Assembly (NCBI RefSeq): GCF_002020355.1
Contig: NZ_MPZV01000004.1
Span: forward strand, 124,001 to 188,000
From: Thioclava sediminum
GTDB lineage: Bacteria > Pseudomonadota > Alphaproteobacteria > Rhodobacterales > Rhodobacteraceae
DNA: 64,000 nt
Direction: 5' to 3'
Positions within the stretch are counted from its first letter, which is position 1. Each line of letters opens with the position of its first letter. This document shows, piece after piece, positions 19,182-29,679 of the stretch. The notes below the pieces were generated by a model, which was not told where the DNA came from, searched no databases, and saw nothing but the letters and a program-made list of their open reading frames with translations. The position numbers and the translations under genes are program-made.

Positions 19182-20597
19182 TCAATTCTGCTGCGTGTCG
19201 GATTTGCCATCGGCGCTCGGCGCTTCGGCCTTCTGCGTCGAGGCGGTGTCAGCCTTCGTCTCGGGGGCAATGGCCGAGAGGCCTTTGATCAGGTCGATCG
19301 CGTAGGACATCTGGAAATCTTCCATCCGGCGCTTCGCAGCCTCTTCGGCTTTCGCGCGCTCGTCCTCGGCCTGCTGCTTTTCGTCCTCGGTCATCGAGTC
19401 GTTGGTGATCGCACCCTTCAGATCGGCCTCGGAGGTCATCTTGCGGGCGTTGTCGCCTTCGGCGGCCGCTTTATCCTCGGATTTCGGCTGATCGGGCTGC
19501 GGCACGACCACATCGGGGGCGATACCCAGCGACTGGATCGAACGGCCCGACGGCGTGTAGTAACGCGCGGTGGTCAGACGCATCGCGCCTTCGCCCTGGA
19601 TCGGCATGACCGTCTGGACCGAGCCTTTGCCGAAGCTCTTGGTGCCGACGACGATCGCGCGGTGATGATCCTGCAGCGCACCGGTCACGATTTCCGACGC
19701 CGAGGCCGAGCCACCGTTGATCAGCACGACGATCGGCTTGCCGTCCGCCATGTCGCCCGCGGTCGCGTTGAACCGCTCGCTATCCTGCGGATTCCGGCCA
19801 CGGGTCGAGACGATCTCGCCCTTGTCGAGGAACGCATCCGCCGTCTTGATCGCCTGCGTCAGCAGACCGCCGGGGTTGTTGCGCAGATCGACGATGAAGC
19901 CATCGACCTTGTCCATGCCGCCGACTTCCTTGACCTGCTCCTTGATCGAGGATTCGAGGTTCGGGAAGGTCTGGTCGTTGAACGTGGTGATGCGCAGAAT
20001 GACGGTATCGCCGTCGTGGCGGCCTTTCACGGCGGTCAGCTTGATCGTGTCGCGGGTCAGCGTGACGTCGAACGGATCCTGCTCGCCTTCGCGGACGATG
20101 GTCACGGTGATGTCCGAACCGACCGGCCCGCGCATCTTGTCCACCGCCTGATCGAGCGGGATCCCCATCAGGGACTCGCCATCGACCGCGGTGATGAAAT
20201 CGCCGGACTTGATGCCAGCCTCGGCTGCGGGCGTGCCGTCCATCGGCGAAACCACCTTCACGAAGCCGTCTTCCTGCGTGACCTCGATGCCGAGGCCGCC
20301 GAAGGAGCCGCGCGTCTGAACGCGCATATCGCTGTAATCGGAGGGCGGCAGGTAGCTGGAATGCGGATCGAGCGAGCTGAGCATGCCGTTGATCGCGGCT
20401 TCGATCAGCTTCTTGCTGTCCACCGGCTCAACGTAGTCTTGGCGGATTTTTTCGAAAATGTCGCCGAACAGGTCCAGCTGCTGGTAGACGGTCTCGTTGC
20501 GTTTCGTTTCTTCGGCCATCAGCGGCGCCGCGACTTGCGTGGACAAAAGCGCCCCCGCGAGCGTGCCGCCAACCGCTGCCATCATGAACTTTTTCAT
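19182..20597 (-). CDS. ctpA: C-terminal processing protease CtpA (S41)
   Basis: A periplasmic tail-specific serine protease, 471 aa. After a signal sequence ([28 protein letters not shown]) come the N-terminal helical domain with [12 protein letters not shown], a PDZ domain (about 90-170, [18 protein letters not shown]), and the S41 catalytic core. The serine is in [10 protein letters not shown] and the lysine in [12 protein letters not shown]. The C-terminal 80 residues are charged and low-complexity. ATG 20597 is chosen for the signal peptide and an AAGGG site 6 bp upstream; it starts 2 bp after the EnvC-like gene. Confidence 0.93.
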   Translation of the reverse strand: MKKFMMAAVGGTLAGALLSTQVAAPLMAEETKRNETVYQQLDLFGDIFEKIRQDYVEPVDSKKLIEAAINGMLSSLDPHSSYLPPSDYSDMRVQTRGSFGGLGIEVTQEDGFVKVVSPMDGTPAAEAGIKSGDFITAVDGESLMGIPLDQAVDKMRGPVGSDITVTIVREGEQDPFDVTLTRDTIKLTAVKGRHDGDTVILRITTFNDQTFPNLESSIKEQVKEVGGMDKVDGFIVDLRNNPGGLLTQAIKTADAFLDKGEIVSTRGRNPQDSERFNATAGDMADGKPIVVLINGGSASASEIVTGALQDHHRAIVVGTKSFGKGSVQTVMPIQGEGAMRLTTARYYTPSGRSIQSLGIAPDVVVPQPDQPKSEDKAAAEGDNARKMTSEADLKGAITNDSMTEDEKQQAEDERAKAEEAAKRRMEDFQMSYAIDLIKGLSAIAPETKADTASTQKAEAPSADGKSDTQQN

Positions 20598-20599
20598 AC

Positions 20600-21745
20600 T
20601 CAACCCTTGTCGTCTTTTGTCTGGATGAACCACGGCGTCGGGTCCACGGGCTTACCGCCCTCTCTCAGTTCCAAATAAAGCGTCTCGCTGCGATCTGCAC
20701 CAGCGCCATCTGCCGCCGCCTGCACGAATTCCTTGCCGAATTCCTTCGCTCCCGGCTGAATTCCGCCCATCAAACCGATGGGCGTGCCCTTTGGCAGCAC
20801 GTCTCCGACCTCACCATAGACGGTTCCGAGGCCCGCAAGAACCAGAAGATATCCATCTGCGGGTTCGAGGACCATCACATTTCCGTAGTCGAGCAACGGA
20901 CCACGGTAGCGAATTGTCGCAGCCCAGGGCGTTGTGACCAGCGAGCCCGGCTCACTTGCGATCACGAGGCCGGGACGTTTGATCCCCGCGGCATCGGGCT
21001 CGTTGAAGCTCCGCAGAACCGAGCCGATCACCGGCAGATTCAGCGTGCCTTTCGCGCCCGCAAAATCGCCGCGCGGCGGGCCGATATCGTTTTCCATATC
21101 GCTCAGGCCCGTCGCGAAGCCTTCGAGCGTATCGGCGCTTTGCACCAGCGCGGTCAGCTCCTCGGGCTCTTCGAGATAGCGTTGCGGGAGTTTCTCGCGG
21201 CGCTCGGAGATCGCCTCGGACAGCGCGGTGCGGGCCTTGGTCACCGAAACCATCCCCGCTTCCAGCGTTTCGCGCGCGTTTTCCTGCAGTTTGCGCAGGG
21301 TCGCGATCTCCTCGAGGTGGACGCTCAGCTTCTGCGCCTCTTCCTGCAAGGCCGGCGCGACCGAAGACAGCACCATTCCCGAACGAGCCGAGCCTTCGGG
21401 CCCCGAGGGATGCAACAGTAAAAGCGGCCCGTCGGATTGCTGCATCGTCGACATCACGGCCAGCAGCCCGCCAAGCTCCTCGCGTTTCGCGTCGAACCCT
21501 TGCTTGATCTCGCGCTCGCGGATCGCGGCCCGGCGCAGCCCGTCGCGTAGCGCGCTCAGCCCTTGCTCATAGGCGTGGATCGTTTTCGTCAGCGCAGCGA
21601 TGCGATCCGATTTCGACTGCGCCGCATCGAGCGCAGTGATCGCTTTGCGCAGATCGGCCGAGGCCTTGAGTGCGGCGTCGCCCGATCCTTCCGCCCAAAG
21701 CGGCCCGGCCGAGATCAGAAGAGCTGCGAGTGCGGCGCGGATCAC
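20600..21745 (-). CDS. EnvC-like murein hydrolase activator (M23)
   Basis: A predicted periplasmic protein of 381 aa with a signal peptide (MIRAALAALLISAGPLWA), a long coiled coil (about 25-240, many SADLRKAI...REREIKQ-type heptads) and a C-terminal lysostaphin-like M23 fold (VLEPADGYLLVLAGLGTVYGEVGDVL, ETLYLELREGGKPVDP). EnvC proteins activate cell-wall amidases at division. The canonical HxH/HxxxD zinc ligands are not evident, which fits an activator rather than an enzyme. It starts with GTG overlapping the gpmI stop (GTGA); a longer upstream frame only mirrors gpmI. Operon gpmI-envC-ctpA is common in this family. Confidence 0.88.
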   Translation of the reverse strand: MIRAALAALLISAGPLWAEGSGDAALKASADLRKAITALDAAQSKSDRIAALTKTIHAYEQGLSALRDGLRRAAIREREIKQGFDAKREELGGLLAVMSTMQQSDGPLLLLHPSGPEGSARSGMVLSSVAPALQEEAQKLSVHLEEIATLRKLQENARETLEAGMVSVTKARTALSEAISERREKLPQRYLEEPEELTALVQSADTLEGFATGLSDMENDIGPPRGDFAGAKGTLNLPVIGSVLRSFNEPDAAGIKRPGLVIASEPGSLVTTPWAATIRYRGPLLDYGNVMVLEPADGYLLVLAGLGTVYGEVGDVLPKGTPIGLMGGIQPGAKEFGKEFVQAAADGAGADRSETLYLELREGGKPVDPTPWFIQTKDDKG

Positions 21746-23265
21746 GATACGATCAGGCTCTTTCCGGTCATTTCCTCGGGCTGCTCGATCTGCATCAGCT
21801 CCAGCAGCGTCGGCGCGAGATCCGCAAGCCGACCTTCGCGCAGCTTGGCGCCCTCCGGCCCGCCGACCAGAGAGACGGGCACGAGGTTCGTGGTATGCGC
21901 GGTATGCGGTCCGCCGGTTTCGGGGTCGATCATGGTTTCGCAATTGCCGTGATCGGCGGTGATGATCATCGCGCCGCCCGCAGCTTCCAGCGCCTCGACG
22001 ACGCGGCCGATATCATGGTCGATCTCTTCCACCGCCGCGATCGCGGCTTCCAGCGAGCCGGTATGGCCGACCATGTCGGGGTTGGCGTAGTTCACGATGA
22101 TCAGGTCGTACCCGGTCTCGATCGCCTCGACGAATTTGTCGGTGACTTCCGGCGCACTCATCTCGGGCTGCAGGTCGTAGGTCGCGACCTTGGGCGATTT
22201 CGGCATGTAGCGGTCTTCGCCTTCCCACGGCTCTTCCTTGCCGCCGTTGAGGAAGAAGGTCACATGCGGGTATTTCTCGGTCTCGGCGAGGTGAAACTGG
22301 CTAAGCCCTTGTTTCGAAATCCATTCGCCGAGCGTGTTGACGATCTCGCGCTTCGGATAGGCGGTCTTCATATAGGCGTTATGCTTGTCGGAATACTCGA
22401 CCATCCCCAGCAGCGCCGCCCATTTCGGACGGGTCCCGGTTTCGAATTCCGAGAAGTCCGGCTCGCCGATCGCGCGCAGGATTTCACGAGCTCGGTCGGC
22501 GCGGAAATTGAGACAGAAGAACCCGTCGCCATCCTTTGCGCCGTCGTAATCGCCGATCACGGTGGGCTTGATGAACTCGTCCATTTCTTTCTTGTCGTAG
22601 CTGGCCTCTACGGCCGCGACAGGGGTGTCGGCTCCCTGCCCTTTGCCGTTGATCATCGCATCATAGGCAAGGCCCACGCGCTCCCAACGGTTGTCGCGGT
22701 CCATCGCGTAATAGCGGCCATCTACCGTGACGACCGTGCAGCCTTCGGGCAGCCGGTCGCAAAGATCGGAGACGAAGGACTTCGCGCTATCGGGTGCCAC
22801 ATCGCGTCCGTCGGTGATCGCGTGGATCAGCACTGGAACGCCCGCCTCCGAGACCATCTTCGCCGCGGCGAGCGTATGTTCGATATGGCCGTGCACGCCA
22901 CCGTCCGAGATGACGCCCATCAGATGCGCGCGCCCGCCGCTCTCTTTCATCGTGTCGATGAAGGACAGGATCGCCTCGTTCTTGAAGAAAGAACCGTCCT
23001 CGATCGCCAGATCGATCTGGCCCAGATCCATCGCCACCACCCGGCCTGCGCCGATATTGGTGTGACCGACCTCGGAATTGCCCATCTGACCGCTCGGTAG
23101 CCCGACATCGGGGCCGAAGGTCACCAGCGTCGATTTCGCCGGGTTGTTCCACAGAACGCGGTCGAGGTTCGGGGTATCGGCCAGCAGGGGCGCGTTGCCT
23201 TCGCGCTCCTTTCGCTCGCCAAAGCCATCGAGAATGCACAGGACGACGGGTTTCGGACGGGTCAT
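21742..23265 (-). CDS. gpmI: Phosphoglycerate mutase, cofactor-independent
   Basis: GpmI interconverts 3- and 2-phosphoglycerate using two manganese ions. The 507-aa protein begins PKPVVLCILDGFGERKE (metal ligand D13) and has the phosphoserine loop GQMGNSEVGHTN (S64), TDGRDVAPDSA, GRYYAMDRDNRWERV and the late metal site NYANPDMVGHTGS and ITADHGNCE. The start follows a GGAGG site 5 bp upstream. It leads the gpmI-envC-ctpA operon. Confidence 0.96.
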   Translation of the reverse strand: MTRPKPVVLCILDGFGERKEREGNAPLLADTPNLDRVLWNNPAKSTLVTFGPDVGLPSGQMGNSEVGHTNIGAGRVVAMDLGQIDLAIEDGSFFKNEAILSFIDTMKESGGRAHLMGVISDGGVHGHIEHTLAAAKMVSEAGVPVLIHAITDGRDVAPDSAKSFVSDLCDRLPEGCTVVTVDGRYYAMDRDNRWERVGLAYDAMINGKGQGADTPVAAVEASYDKKEMDEFIKPTVIGDYDGAKDGDGFFCLNFRADRAREILRAIGEPDFSEFETGTRPKWAALLGMVEYSDKHNAYMKTAYPKREIVNTLGEWISKQGLSQFHLAETEKYPHVTFFLNGGKEEPWEGEDRYMPKSPKVATYDLQPEMSAPEVTDKFVEAIETGYDLIIVNYANPDMVGHTGSLEAAIAAVEEIDHDIGRVVEALEAAGGAMIITADHGNCETMIDPETGGPHTAHTTNLVPVSLVGGPEGAKLREGRLADLAPTLLELMQIEQPEEMTGKSLIVS

Positions 23266-23335
23266 GGCGGCCTCCTAATCTGTTGCCCCCTCATACGCCT
23301 CGCAAGCCTTGGCGGCAACCGGGGGCGTGTGCGCC

Positions 23336-24055
23336 TTAGGCCTGGAACATGATCCGCCGGGCTTTCTTCTCATAGCTGAGTATTTCGGTCTGTCGCGTGG
23401 CCGCGATCAGCGACGAAAGCGCCGCGTCGGGCTTTTGTATGTAGCGTCGACGCAGGTCCAGCACGACCGCGCCGCCATCCCGGATTACCCGCATCATAAG
23501 GTCGAGATAGTCGCCGATCGGGTAATGGAAACCGCAGGAAATCAGGCTGGTGACGAGATCGCCCGTGACCCCCTCCAAAGCATCAGGCTGCTTGACCGGG
23601 TTGAGCGTCTCGACCGCATGGGCGCCATTGTCGCGTAGAAACGCCGCCGCGGCGTCGAGCGAGGCATAGCCCGCACCGGTATCGCTCCAGAAATGGTATT
23701 GCTCCGGGGTTTCCTCGATATCGATCAAGGTCACGGCGCAATCGTAATCCTTGATCAGCAGCGCGTCGTTGAGACCCTGTCCGCAGCCGATGTCGATCAC
23801 ATGGGTCGGGCGGCGACCGGTTTCCTCGAGCGCCTTGCGCAGCGGGAGATACTCGGTGAAGACCTCGGCGAGCGCCCCCCGGAAAATCTCCTCGTTGCGG
23901 GCCTCGACTTCTTCCAGCGCGGGCCCCCTGTCGCCGGCTTCCCAGGCCTTGCGCGCGGTGCCGGAAATCTGGCGCGTTCGCTGGAAGCCCATCAGCATCA
24001 TCGCCTCGCGCGAAATGGACGCGCCGGAAATATTCATGTCGCGAAGTGTATTCAT
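23336..24055 (-). CDS. Class I SAM-dependent methyltransferase, substrate unknown
   Basis: A 239-aa protein with a Rossmann methyltransferase fold: motif I VIDIGCGQGLND, motif II VTLIDIEETPEQ, a GDLVTSLISCGFHYP segment and VIRDGGAVVLDLRRR near the end. About 80 residues of helical N-terminus precede it. Two starts are plausible (ATG 24055, used here, and ATG 24037 giving MNISGASIS). The target is not evident. It lies alone between gpmI and rlmH, with 70- and 97-bp gaps, so it may have its own promoter. Confidence 0.7.
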   Translation of the reverse strand: MNTLRDMNISGASISREAMMLMGFQRTRQISGTARKAWEAGDRGPALEEVEARNEEIFRGALAEVFTEYLPLRKALEETGRRPTHVIDIGCGQGLNDALLIKDYDCAVTLIDIEETPEQYHFWSDTGAGYASLDAAAAFLRDNGAHAVETLNPVKQPDALEGVTGDLVTSLISCGFHYPIGDYLDLMMRVIRDGGAVVLDLRRRYIQKPDAALSSLIAATRQTEILSYEKKARRIMFQA

Positions 24056-24152
24056 GGAGCCTGACCTGCTGGGCATTGTTTTCGAGCGCAGCGTAACGTC
24101 GCGGAGACGCTGCGCAAGCTATTGAAAACTGCACAATCTAAAGATGTGCTGA

Positions 24153-24620
24153 TCAGACGCGGTGATAGGGCGTGCCGGCGATGATCTGTCCGGCGCGGTA
24201 GATCTGTTCGGTCAGCATGACGCGGGCCAGCATATGCGGCCAGACCATCTTGCCGAAAGAGATCGAGAACTCGGCGCGGCTGCGCAGGGACGGGTCGATC
24301 CCGTCCGCGCCGCCGATCACGAAAGCCACATCACGCGCCTTATCGCGCCAGCCTTGCAGCTTCGTGGCAAATTCGGGCGATGAGATCAGGCTGCCGCGCT
24401 CGTCGAGCGTGACGATCACCGATCCATCAGGAATGGCGCGGCTCAGCAGGTCTGCCTCTGCGCCCTGCCCCAGGCCCTTCTTGTCTTCGACCTCGACGAC
24501 GGAAGCCGGGCCGAGCCCGAAGGCGCGCCCGGATTTCTCGAAGCGTTTCAGGTAGTCGTCGATCAGCTCGCGTTCGGGCCCCTTGCGCAAGCGGCCCACC
24601 GCGCAGATCGTGATCTTCAT
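24153..24620 (-). CDS. rlmH: RlmH, 23S rRNA pseudouridine-1915 methyltransferase
   Basis: RlmH (YbeA, SPOUT class) methylates N3 of pseudouridine 1915 on assembled 70S ribosomes. The 155-aa product matches the family in length and motifs: MKITICAVGRLRKGPERELIDDYLKR at the start (given in parts: MKITICAVGR, KGPERELIDDYLKR), VTLDERGSLISSPEFA, AFVIGGADG and a C-terminal LTEQIYRAGQIIAGTPYHR that forms the SAM knot. It follows rsfS by 10 bp. Confidence 0.95.
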   Translation of the reverse strand: MKITICAVGRLRKGPERELIDDYLKRFEKSGRAFGLGPASVVEVEDKKGLGQGAEADLLSRAIPDGSVIVTLDERGSLISSPEFATKLQGWRDKARDVAFVIGGADGIDPSLRSRAEFSISFGKMVWPHMLARVMLTEQIYRAGQIIAGTPYHRV

Positions 24621-24630
24621 GCAGCCGAAC

Positions 24631-24993
24631 TCAGACGGGGGCGCCCGCAGGCATCCACATCTTTTCCAGCTGATAAAACTCGCGCACTTCCGGGCGGAAG
24701 ACGTGAACGATGACGTCGGAGCTGTCGATCAGCACCCAGTCGCCCTGATCCTTGCCCTCGACTTTGCAAGCCCGGTCGAATTCGTGCTTCAGCCGCTCGG
24801 TCAGGTTCTCGGCGATGGCGCTGACCTGACGCGTGCTGCGCCCGGAGCAGACAACCATATAGTCACCGATCGAGGACCGACCGCGCAGGTCGATGGTCAC
24901 GATATCTTCGGCCTTGTCGTCTTCGAGGGAAGAGATGACGCGCGCGAGGATTTCTTCGCTCGTCGCTTCGGCATTGACGGCCCGTGTATTCAT
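24631..24993 (-). CDS. rsfS: Ribosomal silencing factor RsfS
   Basis: RsfS binds ribosomal protein uL14 and blocks subunit joining in starvation. The 120-aa protein has the family core DIVTIDLRGRSSIGDYMVVCSG, STRQVSAIAENL and GDWVLIDSSDVIVHVF followed by REFYQLEKMW. The ATG at 24993 is preferred because AAAGG lies 8 bp upstream; a GTG at 25026 would add 11 residues and lacks a ribosome site. The rsfS-rlmH pair is conserved across many bacteria. Confidence 0.93.
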   Translation of the reverse strand: MNTRAVNAEATSEEILARVISSLEDDKAEDIVTIDLRGRSSIGDYMVVCSGRSTRQVSAIAENLTERLKHEFDRACKVEGKDQGDWVLIDSSDVIVHVFRPEVREFYQLEKMWMPAGAPV

Positions 24994-25125
24994 GGCCGCT
25001 GCCTTTGTGCCGGCATCACTCGGCACGATGGAAAGATGAGACAGGACATGGTCCTCCAGATGTTACGCACCGAAATGGCCCCGGCGCTGGACGTCCTCCG
25101 AAAATAGCATCCCGAAGGTTCAATT

Positions 25126-26481
25126 TCAATTTTCATGCGGCGAATTTTCGCTATGCGTTTCCGGCCCGGGTTGCAAGTCCAGTTGCGAACCTTCGAGCAA
25201 ACGCACTTCGCGCTGCGGGAACGGGATCGAAATGCCGTTCGCTTTGAACGTATCCCACAATGCGAGGAACACCTGCCCGCGCACGTTCGTCAGCCCTTCG
25301 ACGGGGTCCGTGATCCAGAACCGCAGAAGATAATCGACCGAACTGTCCCCGAACCCAGTCACGTGACACACGGTCGGGCGGTTCTTCAAAACGCGGTTCA
25401 CCGATTGCGCGGCCTCCACCGCGAGCTTGCGCACCACGTGCGGGTCATCGTGATAGGAGGTGCCGAAGGGCAGGTCGATCCGCACGAATTCGTTGGAATG
25501 GGACCAGTTGACGACCTGCCCGGTGATCAGGTCTTCGTTCGGGATCAGGTATTCCTTGCCGTCGCGCGTAACGACAGAGACGTAGCGCGCGCCCAGCGAA
25601 TTGATCCAGCCGAAAGTCTCGCCAAGGCTGATCACGTCGCCGGGCTTGATCGATTTATCCAGCAGGATGATCACGCCCGAGACGAGGTTCGACACGACTT
25701 TCTGCAGACCGAAGCCGAGGCCGACGCCGATCGCACCCGACAGAACCGCAAGCCCGGTCAGGTCGAAGCCCACCGCCTTGATCCCGATGAACAGCGCCGC
25801 GCCATAGAGCAGAACCTGCATCACCTTGATGACCAGCTCCGACATCGAGGGGCTGATATCCTCGTTGGTGCGCAGCCGCACCGAGGTCTGCCCCGAGATG
25901 ATCCGCGCGACCGACAGAAGGATCGTCGTCAGCACCAGCGCCTTGAGGACGCCGTAGGCCGTGATCCGGAAATCCCCGAATTCGACCGCCGTGCCGTTCA
26001 GAAGCCGCACGGTCTCGTCCCACAGCCCGAGATAATAGAGCGTCACCCAGATCCACGCGCCCCAGCGCACGATGCGGCGTAGAAGCGCGTTGCGGATCAG
26101 TCGCGCGACGAGGCCCACGACCAGCCACGCCGTGACCAGTGTTGCCACCAGCACCACGAGGAAGCGCCAGGAATAAAAGCCTTTGGTCGCCTCGAGCACG
26201 AAGACCGAGCCCCAAGCGAGAAGAACAAAGAGGAAGCCGCGCAGACGTTGCCGGAACAGGATCAGCAGGCGTAGCTGGCGGGTCGAAAGCTCACGCCTCC
26301 GCCCCCAGTCGTCGACTTTCGGCGCAAGCCAGATCCGCCCGAGATGGGCCAGCGCGAAACATGCCGCGATGATCCCGAATTGCCAGAGCCGCGAGGGCAA
26401 CACCATCGAATTGAGGAAGATTTCGATCTGTGCCCAGATCGAAGCCAATATCTTGACGATGTCCCCATTCGCGAAATCCAT
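25126..26481 (-). CDS. MscS-family mechanosensitive ion channel
   Basis: A 451-aa inner-membrane channel, longer than E. coli MscS, with about six or seven predicted helices in the first 280 residues. The pore-lining segment and following beta domain are clear: TGLAVLSGAIGVGLGFGLQ, KVVSNLVSGVIILLDKSIKPGD, then VSVVTRDGKEYLIPNEDLI. Such channels open under membrane tension and release solutes on hypo-osmotic shock. The C-terminal 30 residues are charged. It is divergent from leuC and transcribed towards rsfS. Confidence 0.9.
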   Translation of the reverse strand: MDFANGDIVKILASIWAQIEIFLNSMVLPSRLWQFGIIAACFALAHLGRIWLAPKVDDWGRRRELSTRQLRLLILFRQRLRGFLFVLLAWGSVFVLEATKGFYSWRFLVVLVATLVTAWLVVGLVARLIRNALLRRIVRWGAWIWVTLYYLGLWDETVRLLNGTAVEFGDFRITAYGVLKALVLTTILLSVARIISGQTSVRLRTNEDISPSMSELVIKVMQVLLYGAALFIGIKAVGFDLTGLAVLSGAIGVGLGFGLQKVVSNLVSGVIILLDKSIKPGDVISLGETFGWINSLGARYVSVVTRDGKEYLIPNEDLITGQVVNWSHSNEFVRIDLPFGTSYHDDPHVVRKLAVEAAQSVNRVLKNRPTVCHVTGFGDSSVDYLLRFWITDPVEGLTNVRGQVFLALWDTFKANGISIPFPQREVRLLEGSQLDLQPGPETHSENSPHEN

Positions 26482-26532
26482 GGAAATGACGTTAGCCCGG
26501 TTTTGCGATCAGTCCAAACACGGACTCTTCGA

Positions 26533-26561
26533 TTGCCTCAGCGTCGGATTCGCCGTATTTA
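26533..26561 (+). promoter_or_regulatory. Possible promoter of leuCD
   Basis: TTGCCT (26533-26538), a 17-bp spacer and TATTTA (26556-26561), in the 247-bp mscS-leuC gap. It predicts a start near 26568 and a leader of about 160 nt with a UUCG hairpin (GGGCG-TTCG-CGCCC) before leuC. Matches to consensus are moderate. Confidence 0.4.
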
Positions 26562-26728
26562 GCGCCCCATGACACTCGTTTTCGACATGGATGACCGCGC
26601 CCGCCTTCGCGAGCGCTTCTACGGCGAAAGCCGCTCGGTGCTGGCACGACTTTGACGGCGCGCCGCCCTTGGGCGTTCGCGCCCGCATACCCATGTCCAA
26701 AATCAGCTATCCAAAGAAAGTGAGAGCC

Positions 26729-28150
<1,422 letters not shown>

Positions 28151-28162
28151 GGAGCGACGAGA

Positions 28163-28768
28163 ATGGAAAAATTCGAAAAAGTTACCGGGATCGCCGCCCC
28201 CATGCCGCTGGTCAATATCGACACCGATATGATCATCCCCAAGGGCTTCCTGAAGACGATCAAGCGCACCGGGCTCGGCGTGCATGCGTTCGACGAGATG
28301 CGTTACGACCGTCAGGGCAACGAGAACCCGGATTTCGTGCTCAACAAGCCGCAATATCGCGAAGCGCAGATCCTCGTGGTCGGCGACAACTTCGGCTGCG
28401 GCTCCTCGCGTGAGCACGCGCCGTGGGCGCTCGCGGATTTCGGTATCAAGGTGATCGTTTCGACCTCGTTTGCCGACATCTTCTACAACAACTCGTTCAA
28501 GAACGGGATGCTGCCGATCGTGCTGCCGCAGGAGCAGGTCGACATGCTGATGAAGGATGCCGAGAAAGGCTCGAACGCGCGGATGACCGTCGATCTCGAG
28601 AACCAGGAGATCACGACCTCGGAAGGCGAGACGATCAAGTTCGACGTCGACGCCTTCAAGAAGCACTGCCTGCTCGAAGGTCTCGACGATATCGGCCTGA
28701 CGCTGGAGAAGGCCGCGGCCATCGACACGTTCGAGACGCAGATGCATCAAGCGCGTCCCTGGGTGTAA
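28163..28768 (+). CDS. leuD: 3-isopropylmalate dehydratase small subunit
   Basis: The 201-aa swivelling-domain partner of LeuC. It begins [20 protein letters not shown], continues with [13 protein letters not shown], and carries the substrate-binding [14 protein letters not shown] motif and [17 protein letters not shown]. It follows leuC at 12 bp with a GGAG ribosome site and ends in front of a strong terminator, so leuCD is a two-gene transcript separate from leuB. Confidence 0.97.
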   Translation: MEKFEKVTGIAAPMPLVNIDTDMIIPKGFLKTIKRTGLGVHAFDEMRYDRQGNENPDFVLNKPQYREAQILVVGDNFGCGSSREHAPWALADFGIKVIVSTSFADIFYNNSFKNGMLPIVLPQEQVDMLMKDAEKGSNARMTVDLENQEITTSEGETIKFDVDAFKKHCLLEGLDDIGLTLEKAAAIDTFETQMHQARPWV

Positions 28769-28790
28769 CCCACGACGCCATCGCGAAATG

Positions 28791-28819
28791 AAAAGCCGCT
28801 CCGACCGGGGCGGCTTTTT
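28791..28819 (+). terminator. Intrinsic terminator of leuCD
   Basis: AGCCGCTCC-GACC-GGGGCGGCT (9-bp stem with one G-T pair) followed by a T5 run, and preceded by four As, 22 bp after the leuD stop. Confidence 0.9.
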
Positions 28820-28894
28820 ACATGTGAGGGGGGCGCGGGAACTCGGCGCCCATGGTAGGGTTCATCATTTGACGTAGATCGAGAGGATGATGCG

Positions 28895-29407
28895 ATGCGC
28901 GTTTCGACCCTGTTTCTGGTGACCGGCCTCGTGCTGATCGTTCTCGGCGTTGCGGCCATCACGAATCCCTTCGCGACCTCGCTGGCCCTGACCACCTTCG
29001 TCGGTATCCTCTTCCTGATCGCCGGGGTCGTGCAGGCGTGGCTCGCGTTCAACGACCGCGACGGGGCACATCGGGCGTGGCATGCGCTGATCGCACTTCT
29101 CAATATCGTCGTCGGCGTCTGGCTGATGTCCGATCCGATGTCCGGCACGGTTTCGCTCGCGGCGGTGGTCGGTGTTCTCTTCCTGCTGATGGGGGCGCTG
29201 CGCCTACTTATCGGGCTGCGCCTTGCCGGGCCGCGCCTGCGGTGGATGCTGGTCCTGTCGGGCGCGGTTTCGATCCTGATCGGCGTGCTGATCTTCTCTG
29301 CGTTCGATCAGATAGCGACGCAAATCCTTGGACTATTGCTAGGAATCCAGTTGCTGGCGGATGGTGTCGGGCTTGCCGCACTTGGCTTTGCCAATCGCGA
29401 CTCCTGA
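28895..29407 (+). CDS. HdeD-family (DUF308) membrane protein
   Basis: A 170-aa inner-membrane protein with six evenly spaced predicted helices: LFLVTGLVLIVLGVAAI, LTTFVGILFLIAGVVQAWL, WHALIALLNIVVGVWL, VSLAAVVGVLFLLMGALRLL, WMLVLSGAVSILIGVLIF and ILGLLLGIQLLADGVGL. Three tandem pairs each end in a Gly-rich turn, the DUF308 pattern. In E. coli HdeD helps acid resistance; whether that holds here is unknown. It has its own start after the leuCD terminator, so it is probably a single-gene unit. Confidence 0.8.
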   Translation: MRVSTLFLVTGLVLIVLGVAAITNPFATSLALTTFVGILFLIAGVVQAWLAFNDRDGAHRAWHALIALLNIVVGVWLMSDPMSGTVSLAAVVGVLFLLMGALRLLIGLRLAGPRLRWMLVLSGAVSILIGVLIFSAFDQIATQILGLLLGIQLLADGVGLAALGFANRDS

Positions 29408-29679
29408 GGGTTTTTGAGGCGCTAACCCCTTGATCCACAAAATATGGTTTCGCCTCCTAGGTTGCCACATTTTTGCACCTTTGTTGATGCAATGTCGCAC
29501 CAGGTCTTCCAAGAAAATGCCTTAATGCGGCACAGAGTCTGAAAACACTATTTGCTTGGATCGGGAACTTGGGCAAAATCATGGCAAGTTTGAGGCAGCG
29601 CGCCACAGTCGGCGCGCGTCTTGCGGGTAAAAGGATCGGCAATGTACCGCATCCGACCGCAGGGAAGGGTAGGGTAACT

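Noticed and set aside
29431-29439. TGATCCACA, a one-mismatch DnaA box after the HdeD gene
   Set aside because: A lone site 17 kb from the origin with no partner boxes; expected by chance in 64 kb.
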